A stretch of DNA of 64,000 nucleotides. Origin: Glandiceps talaboti. Its lineage: Eukaryota; Hemichordata; Enteropneusta; Spengelidae. The stretch is from assembly GCF_964340395.1 (NCBI RefSeq), contig NC_135550.1:32860176-32924175 (forward strand). The letters run 5' to 3'. Below are positions 27,701 through 39,100 of this stretch, in pieces. The translations under genes and the position numbers were made by a program. How positions within the stretch are numbered: position 1 is the first letter of the stretch; every line of letters starts with the position of its first letter. Under the pieces are notes generated by a model. It saw nothing but the letters and a program-made list of their open reading frames with translations, was not told the origin of the DNA and did no database searches.

Positions 27701-30700
27701 AGGGCGCACCATATCTGACAAAGTGAGGGCCAGAATTTTCGTCATGGCATCTAATAGTATGGCGATGTATGAAGCTGTCAACAAAATGGGCGTAAAAGAA
27801 CTCCGTGCATTCATAAAAGAGTGGAAAATTACTACTTCTAAATCTACTAGATATCGCCAGAAATGCTGTCAACCTTGGTCTTGAAACACTAGAAAATGAT
27901 AATTTTCTGAGAGAACGGAACTTAAGAGGAGACGAATAGTGGATGTCAAGCATCAAAAGATAGAACTAATCGACAGCGGAAACATTGAAAGTTGGACGGA
28001 GGACCTTCGAAATATACCCGATGTAGACATGATAAACATATTTCTTTACCTTACTGGTGTCTGTTGCTTGACAAAAGAACGATTAGAAAATTACAAATCT
28101 GACAACAGCTTCCAATCTGATTAAAATCCGATGTAGATGTTGGCTGATCGTTCATTGCTATTTTACCTTCGTTATTTTGCCTGAATTGACCTTCTTGGTA
28201 CATGTTTACATTTTTTAGCTTGCCTGATCGCCTCCTCTACGATCAGGCTAAAAAATGTAAACATGTACCAAGAAAAATAATATCAGGCAAAATAACGAAG
28301 GTAAAATAGCAATGAACGATTAGCCGACATCTACATCGGGTTTTAATCAGATTGAACAGCTTCCAGCTACAGTCATTGCAATATTGAGAGTTCGGTCGAC
28401 AATTACCAAGCCACATGTTTATATTGTAACTGATGTCGACGCATACTTAGGCCTTTCTTGTTTATTAGAACAGTGGTGTAGCACCACGGGTGAAATCATA
28501 AAACTTTGTCCGAAAAAAAACATTTCATGTACTGGTTATAAGTTGGCATAAACATATTTGTATTGATATACTCATCTTTACTATCACACTTTGGTTAGCT
28601 TGCTTTTCTTCATTCAGGACCATCAGTGTATAAAAAAAACCATTGAAGTCGGCAACGAATCATAAATATTGTTATTGTGATTGATGTACCACACCGCCCA
28701 CCCCTTCAATGAATCGGCCTTCCATGTAACGTTTACGTGGTTCACTCATCATACCATGTCTTATACCGATCTGATTAAAATCCGATGTAGATGTCGGCTG
28801 ATCGTTCATTGCTATTTTACCTTCGTTATTTTGCCTGAATTGACCTTCGTGGTACATGTTTACGTTTTTGTCCTGATCGGTAGAGGAGGCGATCAAACAT
28901 GTACCACGAAGGTCAATTCAGGCACAATAACGAAAGTAAAATAGCAATGAACGATTAGCCGACATCTACATCGGATTTTAATCAGATTGGTTTTATACAA
29001 GCTGCAATAACTGTAGCGTATATTGTGATTTTGAGGGTTCTTTCCTCTTTTTTTGTACCTTTTTCCGTTCCGATGTTTGACTGGAAGCAATCGCTACAAT
29101 TTCTCCAACGGTAACGCAAATGGACGAGGTCACACTGAAAACGTGAGTGAGATGTCAGTGTACTACCCGTTTCAAAATGTTGCTACTTTTGGGTTTTCCT
29201 CACCGTCGAATTGCAGAGCCAAACTTACGCGAAATATTAGGAGAACAAGAGGTTAATTTGCTATTTCGTTATTTGATGGGCGATAATGCAATATTATAGC
29301 GTAAAGTTACGGGGAATGACAGAAAATCTTTAGTCAGTGGTTACGATGCTTATAGACTCTATGCTTTGCAACAATGCGCTACAATTCTGGCCCTCACTTC
29401 CGGTTCTAAAACAGCGCCCCTAGTGGCCAAACAATCATATCTTTTATCTTTTCGGGGCTTCTTCGATAACCGGAATACGGCGTATTGGAGCAAGACTGGC
29501 ATAGTTAATTGTTTTTCATTTTGGTTAAGGAAAGAAGATTTCAATAATCTATAATAACTTGAAATAACTCTGTACATGTATTAGATGTCTGATGAATAAT
29601 ATTATATTTATTACAATTCATCTGAGCACTTTGGACTCATGAATTATGAATATATATAATATTGTTCACCTGAAAGAACTTAACACCACTATAAATAAAT
29701 AAAGATTAACACTGAAAAACTGCAAGTATATTTTACAGCTGAAAATGATGTCTAGGTTGCTAAAGGCATAGGAAGGATAGGGTATGCTAAAGGCCAGGGT
29801 GTTCAATCCCCAGATTCTGCCATTCATGTTATCTTATCAGTGGAGCCATATTGATTACATAGGATTATTCTTTTGTTTTGGGCCAACTTTTTCTATAGCT
29901 TTCTCAGACAACTGTTTTTCACACCTAATGTTTTAATCCTTATTCAAAGTGGGCCTTTAAAGGGCCATGTTTCAATTTCTGGTCACTGCATTAAAGTGTC
30001 ATCTTACATGTCTTAGTAAGTATTACATTGGATCATTCTTTTGCTGTGGACCAACTTTTTCTACAAGCTTTGTCATACAAGCTGTTTTCAAACCCAGATT
30101 TAAATCCCAAACCGAAGTGGCCTTTCCATAACTTACCTGGTAATCCACTGATGCCGATTAGTCCTGAACAGCCAACAACTGAATAATCAAACCTTTGCAA
30201 AGGAAAATAAATGGGAAAAAATCCATGGTTCATTCAATCTATATAAACGGATCTGTGTCAAGAGTGTTTAGCTTCAGTGGTGGATTCAATAATGACCAGT
30301 GTTGGTATTTTCCGAATATTCGTACATGCCTAACAACGCGAATGTGACCAATCTTCAATGTTTACATTAAACAAAACCTCAGACAAACAACATACATTTA
30401 TTTTATTGGTTGTCGGAGATGACACTTCGCACATTTTTAGTAGTGGTAACCGTTTCCGACCTGATACAAACAACGCTTGGTGAATCATGTGTGAATATTT
30501 ACATTATGAAAATGCAACACAATCCACACATGGCTAGTCAACAAAAAATCACCAAACTCTTGTTGAAGCGTGACATTATCCTTTCTAGCTTATACAACAC
30601 AGTCTTCATATAAAGACCCATAAAACAGTGTTGTGTAATGCCTAGTTTATGATCATAAAAGATTTCCACATATACAGCCCAGTGCTCACAAAACAGAGTT

Positions 30701-30894
30701 GCACTCACCAGTCAATCTTCAATGGCGAGAGATCCACATCGCCCTCTTCGTCCGATGAGTCAAAGTTATTCATCGCTGCCCTTTGGCTTTCCTACACATA
30801 GTAAGAGACGACATTAGTCTTCGCTTAATGGAAAAGATACATGAAAAAATTGGGAAAGTAGCAGGAAAATCAAGTGACTTACCAACAGCACCAT
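24690..30894 (-). CDS. CDKN3: Cyclin-dependent kinase inhibitor 3 (KAP dual-specificity phosphatase)
   Basis: Seven exons in transcript order: 30894-30883, 30791-30709, 30192-30137, 27558-27514, 26417-26174, 25248-25134, 24776-24690. Phases agree throughout and give 213 aa; human CDKN3 is 212. The acidic N-terminal FDSSDEE, the CTRGEL motif, the catalytic loop HCYGGLGRS (Cys141, Arg147, from HC-x5-R), the RELRGSGAIQTVKQYNF block and an SRSLSR-type end all match the family. The enzyme dephosphorylates the activation-loop threonine of CDK2 and restrains the cell cycle. The start is an ATG in a small first exon (MVLL); a second in-frame ATG at 30773, just before NNFDSSDEE, is an alternative. The third intron carries a decayed transposon. 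The gene is divergent to the F-box/WD gene. Confidence 0.95.
25134..25248 (-). CDS. CDKN3: CDKN3 exon 6
   Basis: Begins inside the Arg147 codon, then SCLIAVCLMLLL and RELRGSGAIQTVK. Acceptor TTGTAG, donor AAG|GTAGGA. Confidence 0.95.
26174..26417 (-). CDS. CDKN3: CDKN3 exon 5, catalytic core
   Basis: Encodes SLHANDITDIFVLCTRGEL through HCYGGLG with the nucleophilic Cys141. The donor GGAAG|GTAATT splits the Arg147 codon in phase 2. Confidence 0.95.
26896..27513 (-). repeat. Minisatellite carrying copies of the CDKN3 exon-4 splice donor
   Basis: Units of about 25-65 bp contain TATCTGAGGTCATCAT and CATGGATCTATTATTGAGAT. Read in the CDKN3 direction, four copies contain TCAGATATAGGTAGGT, identical to the last ten bases of exon 4 plus its donor (plus-strand positions 26921, 27159, 27310 and 27436; the genuine site is at 27508). 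Other copies carry GATATATGTAGG instead. MITE copy 1 interrupts the array. Confidence 0.9.
26955..27151. mobile_element. Foldback MITE, copy 1, in CDKN3 intron 4
   Basis: A nearly perfect palindrome of 197 bp starts CAATCTGATTAAAATCCGAT and ends with its reverse complement; the arms meet near GTGGGAAGGCGGCAA. It is flanked by a perfect 9-bp target duplication AGTTCGTAC (26946-26954 and 27152-27160). Long inverted arms with 9-bp duplications suggest a Mutator-like origin. It sits inside the exon-4-derived minisatellite, so it inserted after that array formed. Confidence 0.92.
27514..27558 (-). CDS. CDKN3: CDKN3 exon 4 (45 nt)
   Basis: Encodes CRFKDVWRSLDSDI, matching the family CKFKDV block with exactly the expected number of residues to DIFV. 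The donor is ATAG|GTAGGT. The last ten exon bases plus this donor are copied in the tandem array immediately downstream in the gene. Confidence 0.9.
27744..28112 (+). pseudogene. Fragment of a SAP-like / transposon-associated gene inside the intronic element
   Basis: From ATG 27744 one frame reads MASNSMAMYE then MGVKELRAFIKEW and stops at 27882. A frameshift restores an open frame reading NLGLETLENDNF, and the next part reads ESWTEDLRNIPDVD and LTKERLENYKSDNSF before MITE copy 2 interrupts it. The layout (short SAP-like helix pair, then W-x-x-D-L and K-E-R-L-x-x-Y-K-S) resembles the N-terminal part of SWIM-zinc-finger or YqaJ-type proteins that are multicopy in marine invertebrates. This is from memory of the family and needs a search. 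It is on the opposite strand to CDKN3. Confidence 0.4.
28113..28354. mobile_element. Foldback MITE, copy 2, nested in the intronic element
   Basis: Starts CAATCTGATTAAAATCCGAT and ends with the complement. Perfect 9-bp target duplication AACAGCTTC at 28104-28112 and 28355-28363. The arms diverge in sequence from copy 1 beyond the first ~25 bp but follow the same plan. It disrupts the SAP-like gene fragment. Confidence 0.92.
28767..28989. mobile_element. Foldback MITE, copy 3, nested in the intronic element
   Basis: Same termini as copies 1 and 2 (one base changed at the left end) and arms close to copy 2. The target duplication is 8/9 (GTCTTATAC and GTTTTATAC). Confidence 0.88.
28990..29461. 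other. Right part of the intronic transposon
   Basis: CpG-bearing sequence without a long ORF or recognisable domain. It may hold further degenerate exons of the element's gene. Confidence 0.4.
29487..30136. other. CDKN3 intron 3, unique part
   Basis: AT-rich intron. CCAACTTTTTCTA with nearby text recurs near 29881 and 30050 (GGCCAACTTTTTCTATAGCT, GGACCAACTTTTTCTACAAG), suggesting an old ~170-bp tandem duplication. Confidence 0.5.
30137..30192 (-). CDS. CDKN3: CDKN3 exon 3
   Basis: Encodes FDYSVVGCSGLIGISGLPG, which aligns with the human segment ending in ALPG. Acceptor CCTTTGCAAAG, donor CCAG|GTAAGT. Confidence 0.9.
30709..30791 (-). CDS. CDKN3: CDKN3 exon 2
   Basis: Carries the acidic N-terminal motif FDSSDEE and SPLKIDW. 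Acceptor TATGTGTAG, donor TG|GTGAGT in phase 2. Confidence 0.88.
30883..30894 (-). CDS. CDKN3: CDKN3 exon 1 (coding part)
   Basis: Twelve coding nucleotides, ATG GTG CTG TTG, before a consensus donor TTG|GTAAGT. Joining to exon 2 stays in frame (MVLLESQRAAMNN). It is short, so the downstream ATG at 30773 remains possible as the main start. Confidence 0.65.
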
Positions 30895-31868
30895 TCTCGT
30901 TGAGTTTGTGGTTGCGAGATCGAGAGCTTTTAGATTTCCTGTTTTGAAATATACGCGTTGCTAAAAGCTTCAATCTGATTGGCTGTCGGTAAGATTCTTA
31001 TCCTCGTATGATAATAGTAATGACTGTTCTGAATTCAGAATAATAAGTTCACAGAGTGGCAAAGTTATTCATATTTTGTGATAATATAGCCATTTAAAAA
31101 TAATCGATACGTTATTACCATATCTTATGGTATATGAATACTCCAAAATATGCCTCTCTTTTATTTACATAGTTGTACGAGGCTACATGGAGACCATAGC
31201 AAACATGGCGGACAGACGAAGCTTTTGTGTTGACAAGGTATTTGTTTGGCATCGGATTTGCATTTGGTAGTCGTCCAAGTCGGCCCACTGTCTGACACTC
31301 GTCGATGTTACAATTTTGCAGCTGTGTTTCATAATATAAAATGTGCCGTAAGTATCTGAATCGGTAATGAAGAGACTCAATATATAAAGTGACGCGAATT
31401 TCGATTTTTCGACGTCGATCAATATAACACAGTGTACGGGAATGGAAATGTGTTCTTAGACACGGCCTATGATCGAACCGCCCTCTTCTCCGCCGTTGTA
31501 GTGGTACAACTAATCTAAACAAATTAATGTAGCGAGTTAGTCTTTACAAAGCTTATAGAATTTATTCAGCGTGTTTGTAGCGTGAAGTGAAGTTTATACA
31601 GTAACGTTTCAGGTGGTTTAGTGTTCCAATATTGCTACTGTTCGTTTGTGCATCCCGGGCCGGGCCGCCACTTGATGCCTATTCATTAGGTCTTTAAATT
31701 TTAAAAGGTCAAATTGTGATTTTGACTAACTACGTGTCATGTCAATTCTCACATTCCACTGACGTTATTATTAATTCTGTAATCACAGTAGTAATTGAGA
31801 TAGGTTAGGTATGATTATTAGCTCTTTACATATTTTGATATCCTGATATGGGTATTTTTTTTCTTTAG
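30895..31868. promoter_or_regulatory. Divergent promoter region between CDKN3 (minus) and the F-box/WD gene (plus)
   Basis: The two starts lie about 1 kb apart, head to head. On the CDKN3 side a CCAAT box (ATTGG, 30978-30982), a CGCG (30954-30957) and a CHR-like TTTGAA (30943-30948) lie 50-90 nt upstream of its ATG. On the plus side AACATGGCGG (31202-31211) resembles a YY1-type core, and CpG density is raised to about 31660. The F-box coding exon begins at an acceptor (TTCTTTAG, ending 31868) 13 nt before its ATG, so a non-coding first exon should lie upstream, possibly ending at GACAAG|GTATTT (31238) or TTTCAG|GTGGTT (about 31613). Confidence 0.55.
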
Positions 31869-31881
31869 GCATCTGCACACC

Positions 31882-33199
31882 ATGGCACAGTTTCTTCCAT
31901 CAGCAATTCGAGAAACACGAGACTGTGCTGTTAGGCCAGCAGCTGGACTTCGATTTGGAAATTTCAGTGGAGTTGTAACATTACCAAGTGTTGGACCATC
32001 TCACAAAGCTGGACAACATGCCAAATCGTATTTTAATAACTTACAGATTTATCACAAAATCTGTGAGTGGTTTGAAAGTTGGATGCCATGGCAACGACGA
32101 TTGCTTCTATGTGGGTTAACCGACAGGTGCTCAAACTATCAACTGGAATATTTATCAACAGCTCTAGAACCTGTTTTCCACCGAGATTACATCACTGCTC
32201 TCAGAGGCAGATATCCATCAACTCCATTCAAGAAAACAAGGGATCATAATGGAAAAGAAAGCAGTAAGCCAACTGGAAAAGTCAATCTAGAACTAAGTGA
32301 CAGTGAAGATGAAAAATGGGAAAGAGAAAAGGAAAAGGAAGTGGAACAAAGAAAAACCGAAACAAGCCAATCAACGAGAAATGGACAACTTGAGAGATAT
32401 GTCAATGACTATGTGGATGATATCATTAAAACTGCCTTGTCAGTTGTTAGTTTATCTCAGGAGGATGGAAAAAGTGAAGAAGAGAAATTTGTTGAAGAAA
32501 CTGGCAGGTATGCAAGAGAGATGATCCAGACTATCATTGAGAAATCTTCCAGAAATGTCAAAGAATTGAAAAGGCAGCAAGCTGTTGGAAAGTCCAGTCG
32601 AGCAAGTGATAGGACAGATTCAAGACAGGGAAGTGACAGGAAAAGTACTCCAGATGGGAAAAGAGCTGCTCTAGCTTCACAGCCTCAAGTTATTCCATCA
32701 CCTAAACAAGTAGTCAAGTCACCAAGACCTCCCAGTCAGATCAAATCATCTCGGCTAAGTAGTAGGGAGTTAGACAGTGTACTTGGAAACATTCCTAGAC
32801 CAAGTAGTGTTGTGTCTACTCCTCTCAGAACAATACGAGACAGTCCACATAGCCTGAGTCGCTCATTAAATGAACCCTTAACACCAAATAAATTAATCAG
32901 TGATAAAGTTGACAAGACAAAGCATTGGTCATTTGATGTTGGAAGACCTGTAGGTAAACTTTTCCAGGAACCTATAAAATCTGATGTAGATCCACTTGAA
33001 GCATTGCTATATGATAATACTGATGAGCCATTCAATCCATTTACAAATGGTAATGTACAGCATAGATCTAGCTTGGTTGCTACTCCACTATCACTGTTCT
33101 GTCAAAGTCCAAGACAACACAGACATAGAAGTAATTTCAATTCAGCTAGTAATCTTAGTGCATCCGATTTCTTTGACCGTAAAAAGATCCAGAGACTAG
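31882..33199 (+). CDS. F-box/WD gene exon 1 (coding), 439 aa
   Basis: Contains the first Trp module ([17 protein letters not shown]63/W67/W70) and a long low-complexity region rich in Ser, Lys, Arg and Pro. Donor CTAG|GTAAGT in phase 1. Confidence 0.92.
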
Positions 33200-36100
33200 G
33201 TAAGTGTGTATTGATCTTTTCACTACAGGTTTTATTTCATATCAATTTTAGCTATGAGAGTTTATTTTAATCTATATGTGTTGCCACTATCATAAATTAT
33301 TCAACCAATCCATTGTGCTATAACTCAGTACTGCATAATTTATAAGTGACTGTGTGTTAGATAATTTCAAGCATTCAGCTGTCGATGTCAAGGAATCAGG
33401 TGGAACACAGTTCACAACATTAATTAACATTTAGATTGAATAGTAGTGGTATAGAAATTTGAAGCTGAGTGTGAGAGTAAAGTTCATCACATGGTGATTT
33501 TTTTATGTCATTTCCTAATACATGTATACAACTGTGTGTGTGACCTCTGACCATAGAGTTTTGTGTAGGGTCTATGGTGTGACAAATCCTGTAAAAGAAG
33601 GCTTGTAAAAGGCTGTTGATATTAGAATTATTTTGTGACTGTCTTTGTGCCATCAGATGTCCTGTATATCAAGTGATGTGCTATTTCATTTAACAGCGTA
33701 ATTTATTTGTTCTTCTGTAGGTTTGATGCATGGGACATTGAGAACTGGTCAAACCAAGAAACCATCGGATATGAAAGATATCCACATTCCACTACAGAAA
33801 TCCTACAAGAATGAGAAATGGTGGGGAGCAGACCTTCTCACAGGGAAGCAACTTGTCAAAGCTCAAAGAAGTCATCTCAAACAGCACTTCAGAGCACAGC
33901 TTAATCAAGTTTGGGAGGTGAGTTCTGAAAAATATTCAATTTGATAAATAACCTAGATAAATATAAATAAATTCATATTATGGTTTACTGAGGATTTACG
34001 TTTAAGTAGAACAAAAATTAATTTTATAATTATGATATTTTTAGTCTAAGATCTATTACAATGGGATCCATCCATCTGTAAATAATACATTTCTCAGATA
34101 TACAATATCCAATTTCATTCAAATATGGCACAAAGGTTACATATCACATAGGACATATGTACATCATTTTTTTTTGATGACATGCAAATCTGACCAAATG
34201 GCAGCCATATTTGCAGTTAAAAAATCAATATTTACTGTATAACTAGAAAACTGTAATACAGAGACTCCATTCAAGTGTCTACCACTTTATTATCAGGTGT
34301 AAGCATTCTTTCAAAACCTTGACAGTTTGTCCTTGAGGATCAATTATCAAAATTAAGCCATTTCTTCTATATTGTAGAGTTTGTGGTACATGTATTTACT
34401 TATGGTCACCAATTTCTATCAAATCATCCCGTCATTCAGTCACATAGAAGTAAAGTATTTCAGTGTTCTATGAAAACTTGTTGATGTAGGTTGACATCAT
34501 TATTGTCATTTGAAATGTACTACACATTCATGTATCAAAAATGTCTGATATTTGTGATACTACAAGTAGTAATTAACAGTGCTGTATTTGCACTAGGTAA
34601 ATGTGAACCAACTTTATTTTGTAAACCTAATGTATATTCTATCAGTAACATTAACAATGTAGAAATGAATACATGTAAATCAATAATGTTTGACATTCCA
34701 TTTCCATTTCAGTGGATGGAAGAGTGGGAAGACCATGAACGAGGTGATTTACTGGTTGAAATTATTAAAATCAGTGACGATGAATTGACTAAATTCTTTG
34801 CACGATGTCTCTTACAAAGGTATGAAGGACTTTGGCTTCCATGGTTTTATTTACACATTTTCCATCTGAAGAGTAATCAATTCTGGGAAATCAACATTTT
34901 TTACACATTTCATATTTTACATATTATTATTACATTTATAAAACATCAGTTTACAGACTGAATGCTGTATGTATTCTATTTGCAAATGGGTAAAAAGTAA
35001 GGGACAAAATACAATTGAAAATCACAAAATGGGTAGTGAATTTATTGATATCAAAATTGATGTTTCACTTCATCAAGAACATAATTTGGAATGAGTGTGA
35101 TGTAACAACACTCATTTAGCAAGGACAATGATTGGACCCAAAGATCAGACAAGATAATTATTGTTAGAGAAATAGTTTTCTACTTGTGTCATTTGTAGTT
35201 GTATTGAATGAGTTGTGACAACTTTGTTTGCTTCCATTGCACTTCAATCCCAGCTAGGCTAATGCATCGTATGCTTTGATTCATGCATGCTAAATATTCT
35301 TCCCTTCTCCCCATGCATTCCAATAAGATTTCAAACATTTCAACTATGGTATGTACAGTGCTAGTATATTCATCAAACTTAACTTTGTCATTTGCACTGC
35401 TGATCAATTCTCAACCAATGGTTTTTTTTTTATCACAAATCATTTGCACTGTGTCATTTTAATCTAACTTCTAACTTCTGATTGAATCTCTACCATACTA
35501 TCTCTATGTCTTCATAATACTAATGTACATTATTCTGAATATGGCAAAGATCATATTTCAAGCATTGCATAGTTTCTATTCAGATTTCTACTGTTCTTCT
35601 CTTTCACTCACTCTTAAAATGTTGATGTTTAGCAATTACAAAACATGTTCCGTGGTATTCTTGACAATCAATATTCTGCCTTTATCTTTTTTGGAAATTT
35701 AATTTTTTGTCATAACATAAGAACCCACAGACTGCTTAGTATATCTCTTAGAAGCAATAATGAAAATTGTGACACTTTGAGTACAATTCTTTTGAAAATC
35801 ACAGCAAAGATACTACTAGTAATAACCTGAACATGATGAAATGTTTCCTTCATATCCCAAATGGCACCTCCAGTGGCCAAACTAAGAAATCTTTCGTTTT
35901 TCTAAGAATCACAGTGACATACCTGTATTTATTGTACTCATGATTCTTCATTCAGATATGCAAATATGCAGAATAATTGATGTAGTTCAGAGTATATCAT
36001 TAATTTCTTTTTTTTTGATGGGTTACTATTTACAGGTTAAGAGATAGAACTAACATAGATTGCTTACCAGACAAAGCACTCCTGAAAATATTTACATTCC

Positions 36101-39100
36101 TTACACCAAACGAAGTTAACAAAGCTGCACAGGTGTGTCGTAGGTGGCGCTATATAGCAGCTCAAGATGAACTTTGGCTAGTGAAATGTGAAGAAATGGG
36201 TGAGTAGAACATATTATTACAAGGTATTCAGTATCATTACCTCAAGAAAAGAGAATATTAGTGGGAAACTTTTAATCTTCCTAATCAGCTTCCACTGGCC
36301 ACATAGTTTATAATATAAAAGTAGAAGTTTAAAATGGGTAAAGCAATAGTTATTCAGTCACTGATACTAGCAATACATGGATATACTACAATACAGTGTT
36401 TCTATAGTTTCCACTCATCACGCCATAGAGTATAAGTTGGTTCCAGCTTTGAGAAAGCTGCAGCAGAGAATTGCAAATGTCAGTGGGTGGATTAGATTGA
36501 GTGATACAGTCAATTACACAAGGGTCATGATTGCCCATCACATGATTGGGGCATTCAACAGAGCGATCCAATCAAGTGCCGGCTGAGTGTTCCCCTATTC
36601 AAATGTGACCTTTCCCAGTAGTTGACACAAAACTTGCACAGGTACTCTGAAAATTATATTTCAACTCTTTACTTCAGATATGAGTATGTACTTTTGCTAA
36701 ATTAAGTACATATACATATAACAGAAGTATAAACTTTCAGCTTATGTTTATTACTCACCACTGCCATGTTTGACCGTCTACAACCAACAAAATTGGTCAT
36801 GCTATTCAGTTATCCCCTACAAAATGAGCACACACAAACCCTAGATCAAACAAGTATAAAAAAAACTGAACCATCAACACAAAGTACTATACTGGGTAAC
36901 CCAATGAAGTCCACCGAGTAATCTTTCCATCGGCACAAATACCACTGGAGGGTGCTGTTGTCAGAATGCTTTTATACTGTATGTTCTGTGCCTGTCATTG
37001 CATAGGAAACATTGTGTGGTCCTTGTGTTATGAAGTGATTTTGATATTTATATTTGTGTTTTCTTGTTTTCAGGTAGTAGAGAAGGAATTCATAGTGTGA
37101 CCAAGATGGTAGAACAATTTAAGAGGAACTATTCTATCGACTGGAGACTGGCCTACCAGGAGTTGATGAAAGTAGCACATCATGCCAAGGATGCTGGAAG
37201 CTATTACAGTACAATTAGCAGTCAGTATGAAGGTAGGTGAAAATAGCACATTATGCCAAGGATTCTGGTACTTAGTAAAGTACAATTAGCAGTCAGTATG
37301 AAGGTAGGTGAAAATAGCACATTATGCCAAGGATTCTGGTACTTAGTACAGTACAATTAGCAGTCAGTATGAAGGTAAGGATAACAATATGTCTTGATGA
37401 AACAAAACAGGGGGTGAAAAGTATTGGAAAAAAGGAGGTTAAACGGAAAGGTTACCTCATGAGTTCATGTTCCTTAATAGAAACTTGGATAAAAACTTGA
37501 GATGGAATGTGCTGCTTTCATGTACTTTCACTTATCAGTATGAAGTTTTTATTAATGGAAGATGTATGAGGCTTACAAGGCAATATCTTGTAATTTATAT
37601 ATTGTTGACTGCTTTTATTGTTCTTATAACTGTAATACGTTTAAAGGGAGTCTCATACATTACTTCTGCCTTAGTTCAGATCAATGCCAACTCCTTGAAT
37701 ATGAATGAAACTATTGCATTTGATTTCATTTAGAATCCAAGTTTTCATCAAACTATGTAGATGTCACAAGGTATCCTCCTTTTAATGAAAGTGTTGATTT
37801 TTACACATCAGTTCTGTGTTTAATGAAAGTAATGATTTTTACACATCAGTTCTGTGTATTGCCCTTCATTCAACTTGTTTGTTTGTTTGTTTTTATAGTA
37901 AACTTGATATTTCATCCTTCACAGGTCAGATTGCTGGCAATGACAAAAGAAAACCCAGAAAATTATTGGGATTTCGGTTGGAGGAACTTCAGTTACGGTC
38001 CGCAGAACCAACAATGTCTGAGGTGTCTAGTGATGGTACGTTTAGCATAACATGCATGACTTGTTTATGTTTTCTGGTTAATAAGTTAAGGTGTTCACAT
38101 AAGACTACTTAGTCTTATGATTATTGAGTTCAATTGCTTAAGTTAACTTACCAAACTAAGTGCTAATTAATGTTTTATTCCAAATTTAACATTTATTATC
38201 CCTTACAATGAAATTATGTTTGTGTTGTGTTTTAAAAATTAACATAATTTTATTAGGAAAGATGGGGATAACTTTTAATGCAAAATGCATTGTTAATAGG
38301 CTTACACTGAATGCATGTTTGTTAATTTGCATCGCATTGCTTGCCACATGGTTAATGCTTAAAGAATGTTAAGGTTTGACTAGCTGTTAAAGTTATTGGT
38401 AGTTGCTATAAAAGCACTCCACACACTAATGTGTACACTTTCATAAAACAGAAAGCACGTCTCAAGAAGGATCAGGATTGAGTGACACAAGTCATGTTGG
38501 TTAGTATATCAAGGTCAAAGTCAAAGTCACTTTCACTCATATCATTCACAAAAAGAAAAGAGTGTGCCTGTGTCCGTCTGTGTGTGTGTTATTTTTTCCA
38601 TCCACATTTCACCATTACAGTTATTCCAATCACTGAATGATTGTTAACTTAAAGTGTCACCTTGACTAAACCTCACCATCACAATCAAGTCATAGATGAG
38701 ACCATATTTGATTGAAACACAGTACATGTCATTGTACATTGTAACTAACAGTAAGTGATGTTGTGTGAATGTTTCACCTCGTCACTGATTATAGATAGTA
38801 TTCATTGTCACTGGAATCTTATTATGGTCATTGTTATTGTCAAAGTTACTATATTGTTAGGTCATAAAGCTTTATCTTGCAGAAATTCAGAGTGCATGTA
38901 CGTAATAATATTCAATTTATTTAGATGCTTTCAATTTGAGGGCTTGTGATAATGGGGGGGGGGGGGGGGGTTAAAAGCCTTGAAATGCAGGCAGTGATAT
39001 CATAGTCTATTTCTGTGACATACAATAACTTTCTTGTGTTGCCTTATGCCGGTATAGTGAATTAACTTGATACATTTCACATCTCAATTTATAATATTTT

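Larger units (their letters stand above)
27644..29486. mobile_element. Decayed DNA transposon in CDKN3 intron 3
   Basis: 25-bp inverted termini AATACGGCGTATTCCGGTTA plus TCGAA (27644-27668 and 29462-29486) differ at one base in the palindromic core. Weaker inverted similarity extends inward (AGTGAGGGCCAGAATT near 27720 and its complement near 29385). The interior holds a broken ORF and two nested MITEs. Elevated CpG in the left and right thirds sets it apart from surrounding intron. No clear target duplication was found and no transposase motif was recognised. Confidence 0.6.

Noticed and set aside
31205-31237. ATGGCGGAC start followed by an open frame and GT as a possible first coding exon of the F-box/WD gene
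   Set aside because: Splicing AAG|GTATTT to the acceptor at 31868 would be out of frame with the main ORF, so it is kept only as a promoter or 5' UTR feature.
31115-31522. 135-aa and 79-aa minus-strand ORFs upstream of the F-box gene
   Set aside because: Shadows in the CpG-rich divergent promoter; no family resemblance.
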